Shown: in pieces, positions 45,108 to 56,634 of the stretch
Layout of the letters: every line of letters starts with the position of its first letter
Position numbering within the stretch: position 1 is the stretch's first letter
NCBI RefSeq assembly: GCF_902728235.1
Contig: NZ_CACVBO010000001.1
Location: 682,001 to 746,000, forward strand
Direction of reading: 5' to 3'
Length of the DNA stretch: 64,000 nucleotides
From: Lentimonas sp. CC4
Lineage (GTDB): Bacteria > Verrucomicrobiota > Verrucomicrobiia > Opitutales > Coraliomargaritaceae
Program-made: the position numbers and the translations under genes
The notes under the pieces: model-generated
Told to the model about the DNA's origin: nothing
Databases searched by the model: none
What the model saw: only the letters and a program-made list of their open reading frames with translations

Positions 45108-48100
45108 CTAATCAGTGGATTCGACTGCCTTAGGCGCATCATCCGCCTTCTTACCGCCAGTAACTTTCTCCATCATTGTCTGGATTACGAAGTAGAGCAT
45201 CGGCACAACAATCAAACTCAGAATAGTCGCGGTGACCATACCGCCGAACACCGCAGTGCCCAGCACCTGACGTGACGCAGCACCTGCACCCGAGGCGATC
45301 AATAGTGGAATCACACCGAGCACGAAGGACAGCGCAGTCATCAAAACCGCACGGTAACGAAGCTTCACAGCCTCGACCGCAGCATCGAAAATACTCATGC
45401 CGCTCTGGCGTTGCACACTGGCAAATTCCGTCAGCAAAATCGCAGTCTTAGTGGCGAGAGCGATCAACAAAATCAAACCGACCTGTGTATACACGTTGTT
45501 TTCCATGCCACGATATTTGATAAAGAACACCGCACCCAAGAGCGCAGTCGGCACCGCAAGACAAACTGAGATAGGCAAAGTCCAGCTCTCATATTGAGCA
45601 GCCAACAATAAATACACCATCAACACAGCAAAACCAAACACCGCGATAAGACCAGCTCCCGCTTGCTTCTCCTGATACGACAACTCCGACCACGAAAAGC
45701 CCATCGAAGCGGGCAAATTCGTAGCAGACAAAGCTTCCATGGTATCCATCGCCTGCCCCGAGCTATAACCAGGAGCTGGATTACCAAGCACCTTCACCGA
45801 AGGCATCATATTGAAACGAATCACGTTCTGCGGCCCCAGCTTCTCTTCCAATGCGACGACTGCACCTAGAGGTATCATCTCACCATTCGCACCTTTAACC
45901 GTCAGTTTATTAATATCATCCGGTTCTCCACGAGCCGGTATATCTGCTTGCGCGGTCACCTTAAAAACCTGTCCGAATAGCGTGAAGTCATTCACATACA
46001 TCGAGCCAAGATAGACCTGCAACGTATCAAAAACGGCAGTCATCGATGTGCCCGTGCGCTTAATCTGCTCACGGTCAATATCGATAAAAATCTGCGGCAC
46101 ACTCGCGCGGAAAGTTGACCGCACTCCATTCATAATCGGACTTTGGTTCGCTTCAGCCATAAGCCCAGCAGAGACCGCCTGTAACTGCTCGGGACCACCA
46201 CCCTCTTTGTCTTGTAGCATGTAAGTAAAGCCACCTGTCATACCCACGCCTGGCAACGAAGGCATCGGAAAGCCAAACGCCACTGCGTCTTGTATCTTAT
46301 TAAACTCAACTTGCATCGCTGCGAGAATCCCGGACTGATGCAACTCAGGAGTTCCACGCTCATCCCAGTGATCAAAAACGATCATGCAGAAACCCGCATT
46401 CGAACCTGCCGCTCCATCAATCAAAGAATAACCAGAAACCGCCAAACAATCCACCACACCTGGCGTTGCCAGAGCAATTTTTTCGATCTGCTCCATGACC
46501 GCATCCGTGCGTTCCAAGGTCGCACCATCCGGCAACTGAGCACTCATCATGCAATAGCCTTCATCTTCTTGCGGCACGAAACCAGTTGGCAAGCTACTCA
46601 TCCCCTTACCGGAAATGTAAACAAGCCCGATAAAGAGCGCTACGCCGATCACACTGTAACGCAGTGCTAAGCGAACAATACTCTGATAACCACTATTCGT
46701 CTTCTCCACCGTAGTGTTAAAGAGCTTAAATAGCCCCTTCGCTTCGGCTTGTCCCGGCTTTAGCAAAATACCACAAAGTGCCGGACTCAAGGTCAGCGCA
46801 TTGACCGTCGAGAAACAGGTCGCAATCGAAATCGTAATCGCGAACTGCTTAAACATCGTGCCGGTAATACCTGGCATCATCGCAGTTGGCACGAATACCG
46901 AGAGCAGCACCAAGGTCGTCGCCACCACTGGTCCGGTGACCTCCTTCATACATTCCGCTGCAGCCTCTTTGCCGCTCAGCCCTCGATCCAAGTGAACCGT
47001 GGTGTTCTCCACCACCAAAATTGCATCATCCACCACAATTCCGATCACCAGGACCAGGCCGAAGAGGGTCAGCAGGTTGAGGGAGTAGCCCATCATCAAC
47101 AACACCGAGAACGTGCCAATCAACGCAACAGGAATCGTCACGGTCGGCACCAAGGTCGCTCGGAAGTTCTGCAAAAAGATATAAACCGTCAACACCACTA
47201 GGCCTAATGTCTGCATCAGCGTAATCACCACCTCACGAATCGAAGCATGCACGACCCAGGTCGCATCATAGATAATCTTATAATCGACATCGTTCGGAAA
47301 CGAATTGGAAAGCTCCTCCAACTTCGCAGTCACCCCATCCGCAACTTGAATCAAGTTAGAACCAGGTATTTGATAAATCGCCAATGCTGCAGCGTCCGCT
47401 CCATTCGACCGTGCACTGAAGTTATACACATCGGAACCCAGCTCTACACGTGCGACATCACGCACACGAATCGTTCGACCGTCCTCCGACGTCGCAATCA
47501 CGATATTCTCAAACTCCTCGATTTCCACGAGGCGGCCATGCGCACTCAACACATATTCAAACGCAGTGCCTTCGGGGGCAGGCGATCCGCCCACACGACC
47601 CGCAGCGACTTGAATATTCTGTTCACGAATCGCATCGACCACTTCAGACGCAGCCAACTTACGCGCACGCAATTGATCTGGGTCCAACCAAATACGCATA
47701 CTAAACTCACCAACACCATACAGCATCACATCACCCACACCCGGCACACGCAGGAGGTCATCGCGTATACGCATATTTGAATAATTCGACAAATAAGCAT
47801 CATCATACGTGCCCTCAGGTGAGGTCACCGTAACATACATCACCACATCAGTGGACTTCTTCTTCACCGAAACCCCCGTGCGCTTCACCTCTTCCGGCAA
47901 ACGCGGCTCCGCCAGGGAAACACGATTTTGCACCAAGACATTGGCCGTATCCAAATCAACTCCAGGCTCGAAGGTGACGGTCAAATTCATGCTTCCGTCA
48001 TTCGCACTCACGGAACTCATGTAGATCATGCCTTCCACACCATTGACTTCTTTTTCAATGGTGGCCGCAACCGTATCCGAAACGGTCTGCGCATCGGCAC

Positions 48101-48254
48101 CTGCATAATTTGCAGACACAGTAATCGTCGGCGGCGCTAAGTCAGGATAGCGTGCAATCGGCAGCATCATCAGGGAGACAATCCCCAAGACCACGATCAC
48201 GATCGAGATCACTGCCGCAAAAATCGGCCTGCGAATAAAGAATAAACTAAGCAT
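45108..48254 (-). CDS. RND multidrug efflux permease, HAE1/AcrB family
   Basis: Proton-driven inner-membrane pump of 1,048 residues. It starts LSLFFIRRPIFAAVISIVIV. Proton-relay aspartates lie in VLVIGIVVDDAILVVENT (near residues 405-410). Twelve membrane helices and two large periplasmic loops fit AcrB. Substrate range unknown. It is the third gene of a minus-strand operon: outer-membrane factor, adaptor, pump. Confidence 0.96.
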   Translation of the reverse strand: MLSLFFIRRPIFAAVISIVIVVLGIVSLMMLPIARYPDLAPPTITVSANYAGADAQTVSDTVAATIEKEVNGVEGMIYMSSVSANDGSMNLTVTFEPGVDLDTANVLVQNRVSLAEPRLPEEVKRTGVSVKKKSTDVVMYVTVTSPEGTYDDAYLSNYSNMRIRDDLLRVPGVGDVMLYGVGEFSMRIWLDPDQLRARKLAASEVVDAIREQNIQVAAGRVGGSPAPEGTAFEYVLSAHGRLVEIEEFENIVIATSEDGRTIRVRDVARVELGSDVYNFSARSNGADAAALAIYQIPGSNLIQVADGVTAKLEELSNSFPNDVDYKIIYDATWVVHASIREVVITLMQTLGLVVLTVYIFLQNFRATLVPTVTIPVALIGTFSVLLMMGYSLNLLTLFGLVLVIGIVVDDAILVVENTTVHLDRGLSGKEAAAECMKEVTGPVVATTLVLLSVFVPTAMMPGITGTMFKQFAITISIATCFSTVNALTLSPALCGILLKPGQAEAKGLFKLFNTTVEKTNSGYQSIVRLALRYSVIGVALFIGLVYISGKGMSSLPTGFVPQEDEGYCMMSAQLPDGATLERTDAVMEQIEKIALATPGVVDCLAVSGYSLIDGAAGSNAGFCMIVFDHWDERGTPELHQSGILAAMQVEFNKIQDAVAFGFPMPSLPGVGMTGGFTYMLQDKEGGGPEQLQAVSAGLMAEANQSPIMNGVRSTFRASVPQIFIDIDREQIKRTGTSMTAVFDTLQVYLGSMYVNDFTLFGQVFKVTAQADIPARGEPDDINKLTVKGANGEMIPLGAVVALEEKLGPQNVIRFNMMPSVKVLGNPAPGYSSGQAMDTMEALSATNLPASMGFSWSELSYQEKQAGAGLIAVFGFAVLMVYLLLAAQYESWTLPISVCLAVPTALLGAVFFIKYRGMENNVYTQVGLILLIALATKTAILLTEFASVQRQSGMSIFDAAVEAVKLRYRAVLMTALSFVLGVIPLLIASGAGAASRQVLGTAVFGGMVTATILSLIVVPMLYFVIQTMMEKVTGGKKADDAPKAVESTD

Positions 48255-48275
48255 AATATGTATTAGCTAAATGAG

Positions 48276-49487
48276 CTATTTCGCCATTTCCGGAGTCACA
48301 GTCACTCCGTCACGCGCACGCTGCAGACCCATCACAATAATGCGATCCTCTGAAGTCACTCCATCCACAATGATCGTCTGACGCTCTGCTGGTGAATCGC
48401 CTTCAGCCTGCTTCACTATCGTATCACCAGGATCCACCCCACGGCGATGCACCACATTCTGATCATCCACCACCCAGACATAGCGACCTCCGATGTCTCT
48501 CAAAATCGCATCTGCTGGCACTAGCAAAGCATTCTTATCACTTGGATCATCTTTATTAGGCGGAACAGGGATCTTCACCAACGCATACAAGCCTGATGCT
48601 AAACCAGCGTCCTTATTATCAAACACAGCACGCATCGCGATCGTGCGCGTCATGGAGTCTACCTTATTATCCATAAAATCAATGCGCCCCGCTTCGGCAT
48701 AAATAGAACCATCAGACAACTCCAATTGGATTCCCAGCCCAGTCACATACTCATCAACTGAAGAGCCCTTTTGACGTATTTGCAGATACTTAATCATTTC
48801 ACGCTCAGGCACCTCAAAGTGTGCCTCAATCACGGAATCATCCACGATGGTAGTGATGACGGTGGGATCACTGAAACCCACCAAATTTTCATCACTGACA
48901 GTAGACAAGGACACTCGACCACTAATTGGTGCATTCACATTGGTATAGCTCAAGTCTAGCTTTGCATTGTTCAACTGAGCAGTCGCTTGACTGACGCTAG
49001 CAATGGCTTGAGCCAATTCAGCAGACGCAATATCAACCTCAACCTCGGCCACCGCATTCGACTTGAGCGCCTCCTCGAGTCGGCGTAATCGAGACTCAGC
49101 CAATTCGCGCCCAGCCACAGCTCGAGCCAAATCGGCCTCTGCAGCCTCAACCGCCAACTGATACGGGCGCGGTTCGATCGTAAACAAGTGCTCTCCAGCC
49201 TTCACAAAGCCACCTTCCTCGAAGTTGGCATCTTCTAAATAACCACTCACGCGAGCCCGCATCTCGATCTCCGAAACACCTTTCAGCGTCGAAGGATAAC
49301 TTTTATATACAGTCACCTCGCGTGTCTCAGGGTTCGCAACCGTAACCGTTGGTGGAGGTGGCGCTTGCACCTCGGCTTCTGGCGCACATCCCACAGCAAA
49401 GATTGAAGCCAAGACTGCAGCTCCCATAGGAGCACCCAGCTTAGAGAGGTCGAAACCTCGAAGAACAAACGCACGTGTTTCTTTCAT
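48276..49487 (-). CDS. RND periplasmic adaptor lipoprotein (membrane fusion protein)
   Basis: Lipoprotein with lipobox FAVGC (Cys ~34). Barrel-sandwich hybrid segments flank a ~70-residue coiled hairpin (AEADLARAVAGRELAESRLR, then EVDIASAELAQAIASVSQAT). SYTNVNAPISGRVSLSTV and GDSPAERQTIIVDGVTSEDRI are typical of AcrA-type adaptors. ATG 49487 is preferred to TTG 49499. It lies 21 bp before the pump gene. Confidence 0.93.
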   Translation of the reverse strand: MKETRAFVLRGFDLSKLGAPMGAAVLASIFAVGCAPEAEVQAPPPPTVTVANPETREVTVYKSYPSTLKGVSEIEMRARVSGYLEDANFEEGGFVKAGEHLFTIEPRPYQLAVEAAEADLARAVAGRELAESRLRRLEEALKSNAVAEVEVDIASAELAQAIASVSQATAQLNNAKLDLSYTNVNAPISGRVSLSTVSDENLVGFSDPTVITTIVDDSVIEAHFEVPEREMIKYLQIRQKGSSVDEYVTGLGIQLELSDGSIYAEAGRIDFMDNKVDSMTRTIAMRAVFDNKDAGLASGLYALVKIPVPPNKDDPSDKNALLVPADAILRDIGGRYVWVVDDQNVVHRRGVDPGDTIVKQAEGDSPAERQTIIVDGVTSEDRIIVMGLQRARDGVTVTPEMAK

Positions 49488-49523
49488 AGTGTATCTCAAT
49501 TAAATCTAAAATTATTTAGCCAA

Positions 49524-50987
49524 CTACTTCACTGGCATCGCGTCATCAGGAAACCCACCACCAAGCGACTGGTAGAGATCGATATAAAAACCAGCAATCC
49601 GACCTTCACTGAGCGCGCGGTTATCATCCGTGGTCGTCGCAGTGCGCTCCGCATCCAAAACATTTTGGAAGTCCACCAAGCCCTTAGAGTAGTTATCCTT
49701 CACCAAAGACACGGTCTCCGATGCTGCAACCGAGGCCGTCGTTAAAGCCGCTAAACGATCACGCTCAAAGGCCAACCCTCCCATCGAGGTCTCGACTTCA
49801 CCCACCGCACTCAAAACGACGTTTTCATATGCCAAATAAGCCTCACGTGTCTTCGACTCTTCGATGTCAATCTGGCTACGCACACGCCCAGCGCTGAATA
49901 AGTTCCAACGAAACCCTGGGCCAAAACCATAGTCACGAGAGCCCGATTCAAACACATCGCCACTCTCAGTCGCGAGAAGCTGGAAATCTCCGTTCAAGGT
50001 AAAGCGTGGATATAGATCCGCCTCAGCGACACCAATACGTGCATGTTGCGAAGCTAAACGGCGCTCTGCTGCTCTCACATCTGGACGAGAGCGAAGGACT
50101 TCGGCGGGTGTTGCCGCAGCAGCCTGGAGCGGCGGCTTCGGAATCGAGCTGGAAGACCCAAGAAGCGCTTGTGTCTCATACGAATAACCACCGAGTAAAA
50201 CAGAGAGACGATTAATCACCTCAACGCGCTCAATACCAAGCTGCGGTAAAAATGCCTGAGTATTGGATAGATTCGTCTGAGCTTGTGTAATGTCGATCTT
50301 AGGCACCAACCCCGCCTCGAAGCGATCTTCCGCCAGCTTCAGAGACCCTTGCTGCGTCTTAACATTCTCCAGAGCCAATACGATACGTTCATCTAAAGTG
50401 CGCACTTCCACATAACTACCCGCGACCTCAGCCAGCAACAGAACCATGAAATCACGATACGTTTCTTCCGTCGCTTGCAGCCCAGCATCGGCAGCCTCAA
50501 TCGAACGGCGCACGCCACCGAGCACATCTAGTTCCCAAGCAACACCCGCACCCGCACCATAGTAGGTATCGGTTTGGCCACCAGCGGTGCCCGCTCCAAT
50601 GTTCTCACTCGTGCGATCACGAGTCACATTGCCAGTGCCGTCAACAGTCGGATACAAGCCACTCTTCGAGATTTGACGTGCCGCCCGTGCTTGGAGCACA
50701 CGCTCATAGGCAATCGCCAAATCTTTATTCGCCTCGACCGCTCGCTCGATCACTCGGTCCAAAGTCGGATCATTAAAATGCTTCCACCATTCATCTACCC
50801 CCAATGAGGCCGCAGCATTCCCAGTTGCCAATCGCTGCTGCCACTGATCCGGAACTTCCAGATCTGGTGTGACATAGTCCGTGCCAACAAACTTACAGCC
50901 TGAGAGGCCAAGTAATACAAAGAGAGCGGCTGCACCCAACTGTGACGTTGTTTGCAGGATTTTAGGGTGTTCGGATGGAAATTTCAC
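49524..50987 (-). CDS. Outer-membrane efflux lipoprotein (OprM/NodT family)
   Basis: TolC-like trimeric channel subunit, 487 residues, with lipobox LSGC (Cys ~31). The helical barrel has the two internal repeats of the family, with WWKHFNDPTLDRVIERAVEA at the start, LEVLGGVRRSIEAADAGLQA-like features and FSAGRVRSQIDIEESKTREA in the second half. VDFQNVLDAERTATTTDDNR is characteristic. First gene of the efflux operon; no adjacent regulator was found. Confidence 0.93.
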   Translation of the reverse strand: MKFPSEHPKILQTTSQLGAAALFVLLGLSGCKFVGTDYVTPDLEVPDQWQQRLATGNAAASLGVDEWWKHFNDPTLDRVIERAVEANKDLAIAYERVLQARAARQISKSGLYPTVDGTGNVTRDRTSENIGAGTAGGQTDTYYGAGAGVAWELDVLGGVRRSIEAADAGLQATEETYRDFMVLLLAEVAGSYVEVRTLDERIVLALENVKTQQGSLKLAEDRFEAGLVPKIDITQAQTNLSNTQAFLPQLGIERVEVINRLSVLLGGYSYETQALLGSSSSIPKPPLQAAAATPAEVLRSRPDVRAAERRLASQHARIGVAEADLYPRFTLNGDFQLLATESGDVFESGSRDYGFGPGFRWNLFSAGRVRSQIDIEESKTREAYLAYENVVLSAVGEVETSMGGLAFERDRLAALTTASVAASETVSLVKDNYSKGLVDFQNVLDAERTATTTDDNRALSEGRIAGFYIDLYQSLGGGFPDDAMPVK

Positions 50988-51147
50988 GTAATTCGCGCTG
51001 CGAAAATAATAGGTTAAAATGGATCTGAGGACAGATTAAGTAACCAACGCAGAACAAAGCCAACACAATTAAAAGCATTCAGGCTCCGCCCTCTAAGACC
51101 AGCATCAGACCTTTTCAGACACGAGTCACCTTGAAGCACCTCAATGC

Positions 51148-52302
51148 TTACCCTTCCAAACACTGCACCATGTATTCGGCAGGCTTGTAATGGCGAATCA
51201 ACACCGTCGTTTCGCCATTCTTAATCATGCGTGCCTCTGGCAAGCGAATCTCTGGCGTCTTGTGCGGAGCATAGAGCACATCGTCGTGCGATGCATTCTT
51301 ATGCTCTTTAAACAGATCTGGAGTGATGTTGCCACCGAGGTGATCATCACGCCCAGTTGCGACGTGGATGGTGCCAAGGATCTTTTCATCCTGAATGTCA
51401 CGACCAGAGAACGGCAGCACCTGCGTGCCGAAGCCCAACTCACCAATCGCACCAATCATCGGATCATCCTTCAAACGACGATTGTGGTCTTCGATTTCGG
51501 CATAGTCGCCATATACAAACTGCGACTTAAAGATCTTCCCATCCTTCACGTGTAATAAACCGATGGTGCTCTCGTCATATTTAAACGGAAACACGCCATC
51601 CGCACTTTCTGGAACGAAGTAAACCTCACCGGCCGGCAGGTTCGCGACATCGGGCTTACCCGGAGGGCACAAGCCATGACTCTTCTGAGCCGCTTGCCCG
51701 TTGGTATGCAGCACGAGCGTATAAACCTTACTCTCCACTTCAAAATCGATTTCGAAACGATCCGCTTCGGTCAAACCAAGGCGCAAGCGCTCCGCCTCCT
51801 CACTGACAATGTCATAATCCACCGCGAGCCCCGTATCCAAAATGATCTGGTTCAAACCATGCAAGGTCGCACCACGGAAGCCGAACTCCTTACACTTAGC
51901 CGTCAGCGGTGCCGTAGCTGAGAACGTCGAAACCGTCAGAATGATGTCATACTTGGTGTAGATATCCTTATCCAAGCTCAGCAAGTTGCCTTCGACATCG
52001 TAGCACTCATCCTCCATGTCCAGGTTACTACCACCGGTCTCTTTGTAAGCGAACACCTCTCCACCGGTCCAATTCATCGCCTCTAAACCTCCAGCTTTGA
52101 AGCCCTTATAAAAAGTCTCATAACCATAATTCTGAATCGAGAGCGTTTCGTCTTCGAGGAACTTAAAATCCTCAATATCTGCAGGATTTGGCAGATCGAT
52201 TAGAATACAAACCCGCTCACCACTCCCGCTTCCGAAACATGTCGTCAGCAAACGAGTAAGGCTAAAGGGAGGAAAAGTGCGTTCAGAGGCATCTAAGATC
52301 AT
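51148..52302 (-). CDS. M29-family aminopeptidase-like protein
   Basis: Resembles thermophilic M29 metallo-aminopeptidases. NLPAGEVYFVPESADGVFP is the conserved substrate-side loop, GAIGELGFGTQ carries the metal ligand glutamate, and GTIHVATGRDDHLGGN the histidine and product loop. The first ~140 residues are less conserved than in known M29 enzymes. Cytosolic peptide trimming is the likely role. It is divergent from the sugar-transferase gene. Confidence 0.78.
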   Translation of the reverse strand: MILDASERTFPPFSLTRLLTTCFGSGSGERVCILIDLPNPADIEDFKFLEDETLSIQNYGYETFYKGFKAGGLEAMNWTGGEVFAYKETGGSNLDMEDECYDVEGNLLSLDKDIYTKYDIILTVSTFSATAPLTAKCKEFGFRGATLHGLNQIILDTGLAVDYDIVSEEAERLRLGLTEADRFEIDFEVESKVYTLVLHTNGQAAQKSHGLCPPGKPDVANLPAGEVYFVPESADGVFPFKYDESTIGLLHVKDGKIFKSQFVYGDYAEIEDHNRRLKDDPMIGAIGELGFGTQVLPFSGRDIQDEKILGTIHVATGRDDHLGGNITPDLFKEHKNASHDDVLYAPHKTPEIRLPEARMIKNGETTVLIRHYKPAEYMVQCLEG

Positions 52303-52452
52303 AGGTAAGTCGAGTTGGTTGGCGTTAATTGAATTCAGTTAGTAATGTGCATTCGCTCAGAATGCTGTCAAAGCTAGGTTTGACTGTATCCCAAGAGTTA
52401 ATGAAATCGCACAGTATTCCCAAAACTTACACTTCCCCTTAAAACATATTCA

Positions 52453-53037
52453 ATGAAGCGTCTTTTCGACATTCTTATCAGCCTAACACTGCTGTGCGCG
52501 CTGTGCATTCCCCTGATCATTCTGTGCGCCCTTCAACTCATCATGCTAGGTCGCCCCATTTTCTTTCGTCAACGACGGGCAGGTAAAAACGGCGCCCCGC
52601 TCTCGATTCTAAAATTCCGCACCATGCGCACAGGTGCCGGTAGCGATGCGGAACGACTCACCAAATGGGGACAGTTCCTACGTTCCACCAGCTTGGATGA
52701 ATTGCCAGAACTCTGGAATGTGCTCCGCGGAGAAATGAGCCTCGTCGGGCCACGCCCACTACCCACCATCTATTTAGACCGTTACAACAAACAACAAGCC
52801 CGCCGTCACGATGTGCGTCCGGGCATCACAGGCTGGGCACAGGTGAATGGCCGAAACGGACTCACCTGGGAGCACCAATTCGAACTCGATCTCTGGTATG
52901 TGAAACACCACAGCTTCTGGCTAGATATTAAAATACTAGTGATGACCGTCACCACTGTATTGAGCCGTGAAAACATCTCCGAAGAAGGCCAAACGACACG
53001 CAGCGAATTCATGGGCTCACCGACGACCACGGACTAG
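52453..53037 (+). CDS. Undecaprenyl-phosphate sugar transferase (WcaJ/ExoY-like)
   Basis: Bacterial sugar transferase that starts assembly of a surface polysaccharide on a lipid carrier. At 194 residues it is a short, single-membrane form. [20 protein letters not shown] gives the N-terminal membrane hairpin, [27 protein letters not shown] and VGPRP form the catalytic core, and [12 protein letters not shown] follows. No other polysaccharide genes are in the window. Confidence 0.93.
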   Translation: MKRLFDILISLTLLCALCIPLIILCALQLIMLGRPIFFRQRRAGKNGAPLSILKFRTMRTGAGSDAERLTKWGQFLRSTSLDELPELWNVLRGEMSLVGPRPLPTIYLDRYNKQQARRHDVRPGITGWAQVNGRNGLTWEHQFELDLWYVKHHSFWLDIKILVMTVTTVLSRENISEEGQTTRSEFMGSPTTTD

Positions 53038-53210
53038 GACTCCCCCCACTGCCCGAACAACACCCAAGCACGACTTCGAAGTAGGACAGAACATGCCCTC
53101 GCCATGCAAACAGGCTCCCGATGAGAAGCTCGCCCCACAAGAGAGTCGAAGTTTACTCTATTTTTGAGGCGCACGATTCCGAAAGCCTACCCCACCTTTC
53201 ACGGTAAACA

Positions 53211-53243
53211 AAAAAAGCCCGTCCATTGCTGGACGGGCTTTTT
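53211..53243. terminator. Bidirectional terminator at the end of the ribosomal operon
   Basis: GCCCGTCCA (53217-53225), loop TTGC, TGGACGGGC (53230-53238), with six A on the left and five T on the right. It ends both the alpha operon (minus) and the sugar-transferase transcript (plus). Confidence 0.95.
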
Positions 53244-53265
53244 GAAATTTAAGACAAGAGTAGAA

Positions 53266-53892
53266 TTAGTCTGCCTTCTTAACAGCTTTCTTAGCGGCCT
53301 TTTTGGCTGCCTTCTTGGCAGGTGCCTTCTTGGCTGCTTTTTTAGCGGCCTTCTTGACTGGCTTCTTCTCTTCCGCCGCAGGTGCTTCCGCTTCAGTTGC
53401 TTCCGCAGCTGGTGCTTCGGCTTCTTCTGCAGGAGCTTCTTCCTTCTTCTCAGCTTTCTTTGCTGCTGGCTTAGCAGCCTTCTTTGCTGACTTCTTGGAG
53501 TAGCCTTCGTCGTTACCGTCGATCAATTCGATCAATGCAACTTCAGCTGCATCGCCGATACGTTGACCGAGCTTGTAGATACGTGTGTAACCACCATTGC
53601 GCTCAGTGAACTCGCTTACGCGCTCATCAAAGAGTTTAGCAACTGCTGCTTTATCACGAACGCGTGAGATCGCAAGGCGACGGAAGTGCAACTTACGTGC
53701 AGCGTCGTTTGCTGACTCAGCCTTCTTAGCGAGCGTAATGATCTTCTCGATGAAAGGACGAAGCGCTTTCGCTTTAGTCAGTGTTGTTTGGATACGACCA
53801 TGTGTGATCAGTGCAACTGCGAGGTTGCCCATCATGGCGGAACGGTGTGGTCCGGAGACCCCTAGTGTATGTCTTCTTTTGCTGTGACGCAT
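53266..53892 (-). CDS. rplQ: 50S ribosomal protein L17 with long low-complexity C-terminal tail
   Basis: The L17 core (MRHSKRRHTLGVSGPHRSAM to about residue 128) is normal and ends VALIELIDGNDEGYSKK. A tail of ~75 residues follows, rich in Lys/Ala, with an acidic middle (EEAPAEEAEAPAAEA) and a basic end (KKAAKKAPAKKAAKKAAKK). E. coli L17 has 127 residues, so the tail is an addition. Last gene of the operon. Confidence 0.96.
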   Translation of the reverse strand: MRHSKRRHTLGVSGPHRSAMMGNLAVALITHGRIQTTLTKAKALRPFIEKIITLAKKAESANDAARKLHFRRLAISRVRDKAAVAKLFDERVSEFTERNGGYTRIYKLGQRIGDAAEVALIELIDGNDEGYSKKSAKKAAKPAAKKAEKKEEAPAEEAEAPAAEATEAEAPAAEEKKPVKKAAKKAAKKAPAKKAAKKAAKKAVKKAD

Positions 53893-53923
53893 TTTCTAAA
53901 TTGCTTGTGCCTAAGTGGCGGGA

Positions 53924-54925
<1,002 letters not shown>

Positions 54926-54997
54926 AATATGCTTTGTTTTAACTGATTACAATGAATTGCTAATGTCTGGCCAGAACGGCCATGAAACGAGAACTGA

Positions 54998-55606
54998 TTA
55001 TCGGCTATAGAATTCAACGATCAGTTGAACGTTAATGCTGTTTTCAGTTTCTTCTGTAGTCGGAAGGCGATTAATAGTCGCCTTGAGTGCGTCCGCATTG
55101 AGTGTGAGCCACTCAGGAACGGTGCGTCCTTGACTTTCTTCCATGCTGCGAGTCGCAAGCTGACGGGATGAGGTGCGCTCACGCACTTCGATTTCGTCGC
55201 CTTCCTTCACGATGAAGGAAGCAATGTCAGTCTTCTGACCGTTCACGCAAACGTGACCGTGACCAACAAGCTGACGAGCTCCAGCGCGTGACTTAGCAAA
55301 GCCGAGGCGGTAGATTACACTGTCCAAACGTGTTTCGAGCATCTGGAGAAAGATCTCACCAGTGACACCACGAGTGTTTTTAGCTTTTTCGAAAGTGAGA
55401 CGGAATTGTTTTTCCGTGATGCCATACATGAAGCGAAGCTTTTGCTTCTCGTTCAAGCCAACAGCGTATTCGCTGAATTTACGGCGGAGACGAGGGCCAT
55501 GCTGACCAGGAGGGTGTGGCTTACGCTCGAATGCTTTAGTAGGCGCGAAGATGGCCTGACCGAAGCGGCGATTGATGCGGGTTGTTGGTCCAGTGTAACG
55601 GGACAT
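54998..55606 (-). CDS. rpsD: 30S ribosomal protein S4
   Basis: 202 residues. KPHPPGQHGPRLRRKFSEYA and the S4 RNA-binding fold (MLETRLDSVIYRLGFAKSRA, then RQLVGHGHVCVNGQ) are clear. The N-terminal zinc-binding cysteines of some S4 proteins are missing, so this is the zinc-free type. It sits between rpsK and rpoA. Confidence 0.98.
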   Translation of the reverse strand: MSRYTGPTTRINRRFGQAIFAPTKAFERKPHPPGQHGPRLRRKFSEYAVGLNEKQKLRFMYGITEKQFRLTFEKAKNTRGVTGEIFLQMLETRLDSVIYRLGFAKSRAGARQLVGHGHVCVNGQKTDIASFIVKEGDEIEVRERTSSRQLATRSMEESQGRTVPEWLTLNADALKATINRLPTTEETENSINVQLIVEFYSR

Positions 55607-55665
55607 AATATTTCCTTTGGTTTTCTGCGGACTAGTTTAAATGTATCTACGTGGCAGAGGCACGA

Positions 55666-56175
55666 TTAGACACGACGACGTTTTGGAGCACGGCAACCGT
55701 TATGAGGGACCGGAGTCACATCAATAATTTCGGTTACTACCATGCCTAAAGACTGGAGAGCACGGACAGCTGAGTCACGTCCCATACCTGGGCCGTTCAG
55801 CTTAACTGTGACTTCCTTCATGCCGTGGGACATTGCCACACGACCTGCATCTTGAGTCACAACTTGCGCTGCGTATGCAGTGGACTTACGAGAGCCACGG
55901 AAGTTGCATTTACCGGCACTTGACCAGGAAATAACATTACCGCGCGCATCGGCGAAAGTCACTTTAGTGTTATTAAAAGTAGCGAGGACATTAACAATAC
56001 CTACAGTAATGTTTTTGCTGCCCTTGGCACGACGGATTTTAACACCATCGAGATCGCTCTTAAGAAGATCTTCAGCAGTTTCTTGCTTCTTTACAGGTGC
56101 TTCGGCTTCGCCTTCAACAGCTGCATCAACAACTACTTTTTCTTCTTCTACAGATTTTGTTTCTTCTTCGCTCAT
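55666..56175 (-). CDS. rpsK: 30S ribosomal protein S11 with acidic N-terminal extension
   Basis: The S11 core begins about residue 48 ([20 protein letters not shown]) and ends [15 protein letters not shown]. About 40 residues before it are strongly acidic ([20 protein letters not shown]). E. coli S11 is 129 residues and this is 169. The ATG has no competing downstream start before the core, so the extension is likely translated. Confidence 0.96.
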   Translation of the reverse strand: MSEEETKSVEEEKVVVDAAVEGEAEAPVKKQETAEDLLKSDLDGVKIRRAKGSKNITVGIVNVLATFNNTKVTFADARGNVISWSSAGKCNFRGSRKSTAYAAQVVTQDAGRVAMSHGMKEVTVKLNGPGMGRDSAVRALQSLGMVVTEIIDVTPVPHNGCRAPKRRRV

Positions 56176-56196
56176 AGGAATGATCCTCTAAATGGG

Positions 56197-56559
56197 TTAC
56201 TTACGGACTGGCTTGACCGCGCCCTTACGTGTGCGGGCATTAGTTTTAGTGCGTTGGCCACGAACCGGAAGTCCACGCATGTGGCGAATACCACGAAGGC
56301 TGCGGATGGCTGAAAGGCGCTTTAGGTTGGCAGTGCGCTCACGACGGAGGTCACCTTCAACGATGTATTGTTTATCCGCAACAAGAGATGCGAGCTGATT
56401 GAGCTCCTCTTCGCTAAGGTCACCGGCACGGCGATCTGCATCGAAACCAGACGCTTCGACAATTGCCTTAGCGCGTGTTGGCCCAATGCCATAGATGTAG
56501 CGAAGCGAGTATTCTAGCTTCTTGTTTGCGGGGATATCGACTCCAAGTATACGTGGCAT
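56197..56559 (-). CDS. rpsM: 30S ribosomal protein S13
   Basis: 120 residues. It starts MPRILGVDIPANKKLEYSLR and continues to YIYGIGPTRAKAIVEAS, ending with RTKTNARTRKGAVK. The gap to map (56560-56634) is 75 bp, too short for rpmJ, which often lies here. Confidence 0.98.
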   Translation of the reverse strand: MPRILGVDIPANKKLEYSLRYIYGIGPTRAKAIVEASGFDADRRAGDLSEEELNQLASLVADKQYIVEGDLRRERTANLKRLSAIRSLRGIRHMRGLPVRGQRTKTNARTRKGAVKPVRK

Positions 56560-56634
56560 GATAAAAAAATGTTATATAACCCGTAGAATTACGGGAAAAC
56601 GGTGGAACGTAGCAGTTAAGTTTAGTTTGAAAAG

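Noticed and set aside
53174-53490. Hydrophobic Leu/Phe/Cys-rich frame opposite rplQ
   Set aside because: Antisense of the Lys/Ala/Glu tail of L17, which gives false membrane-like sequence.
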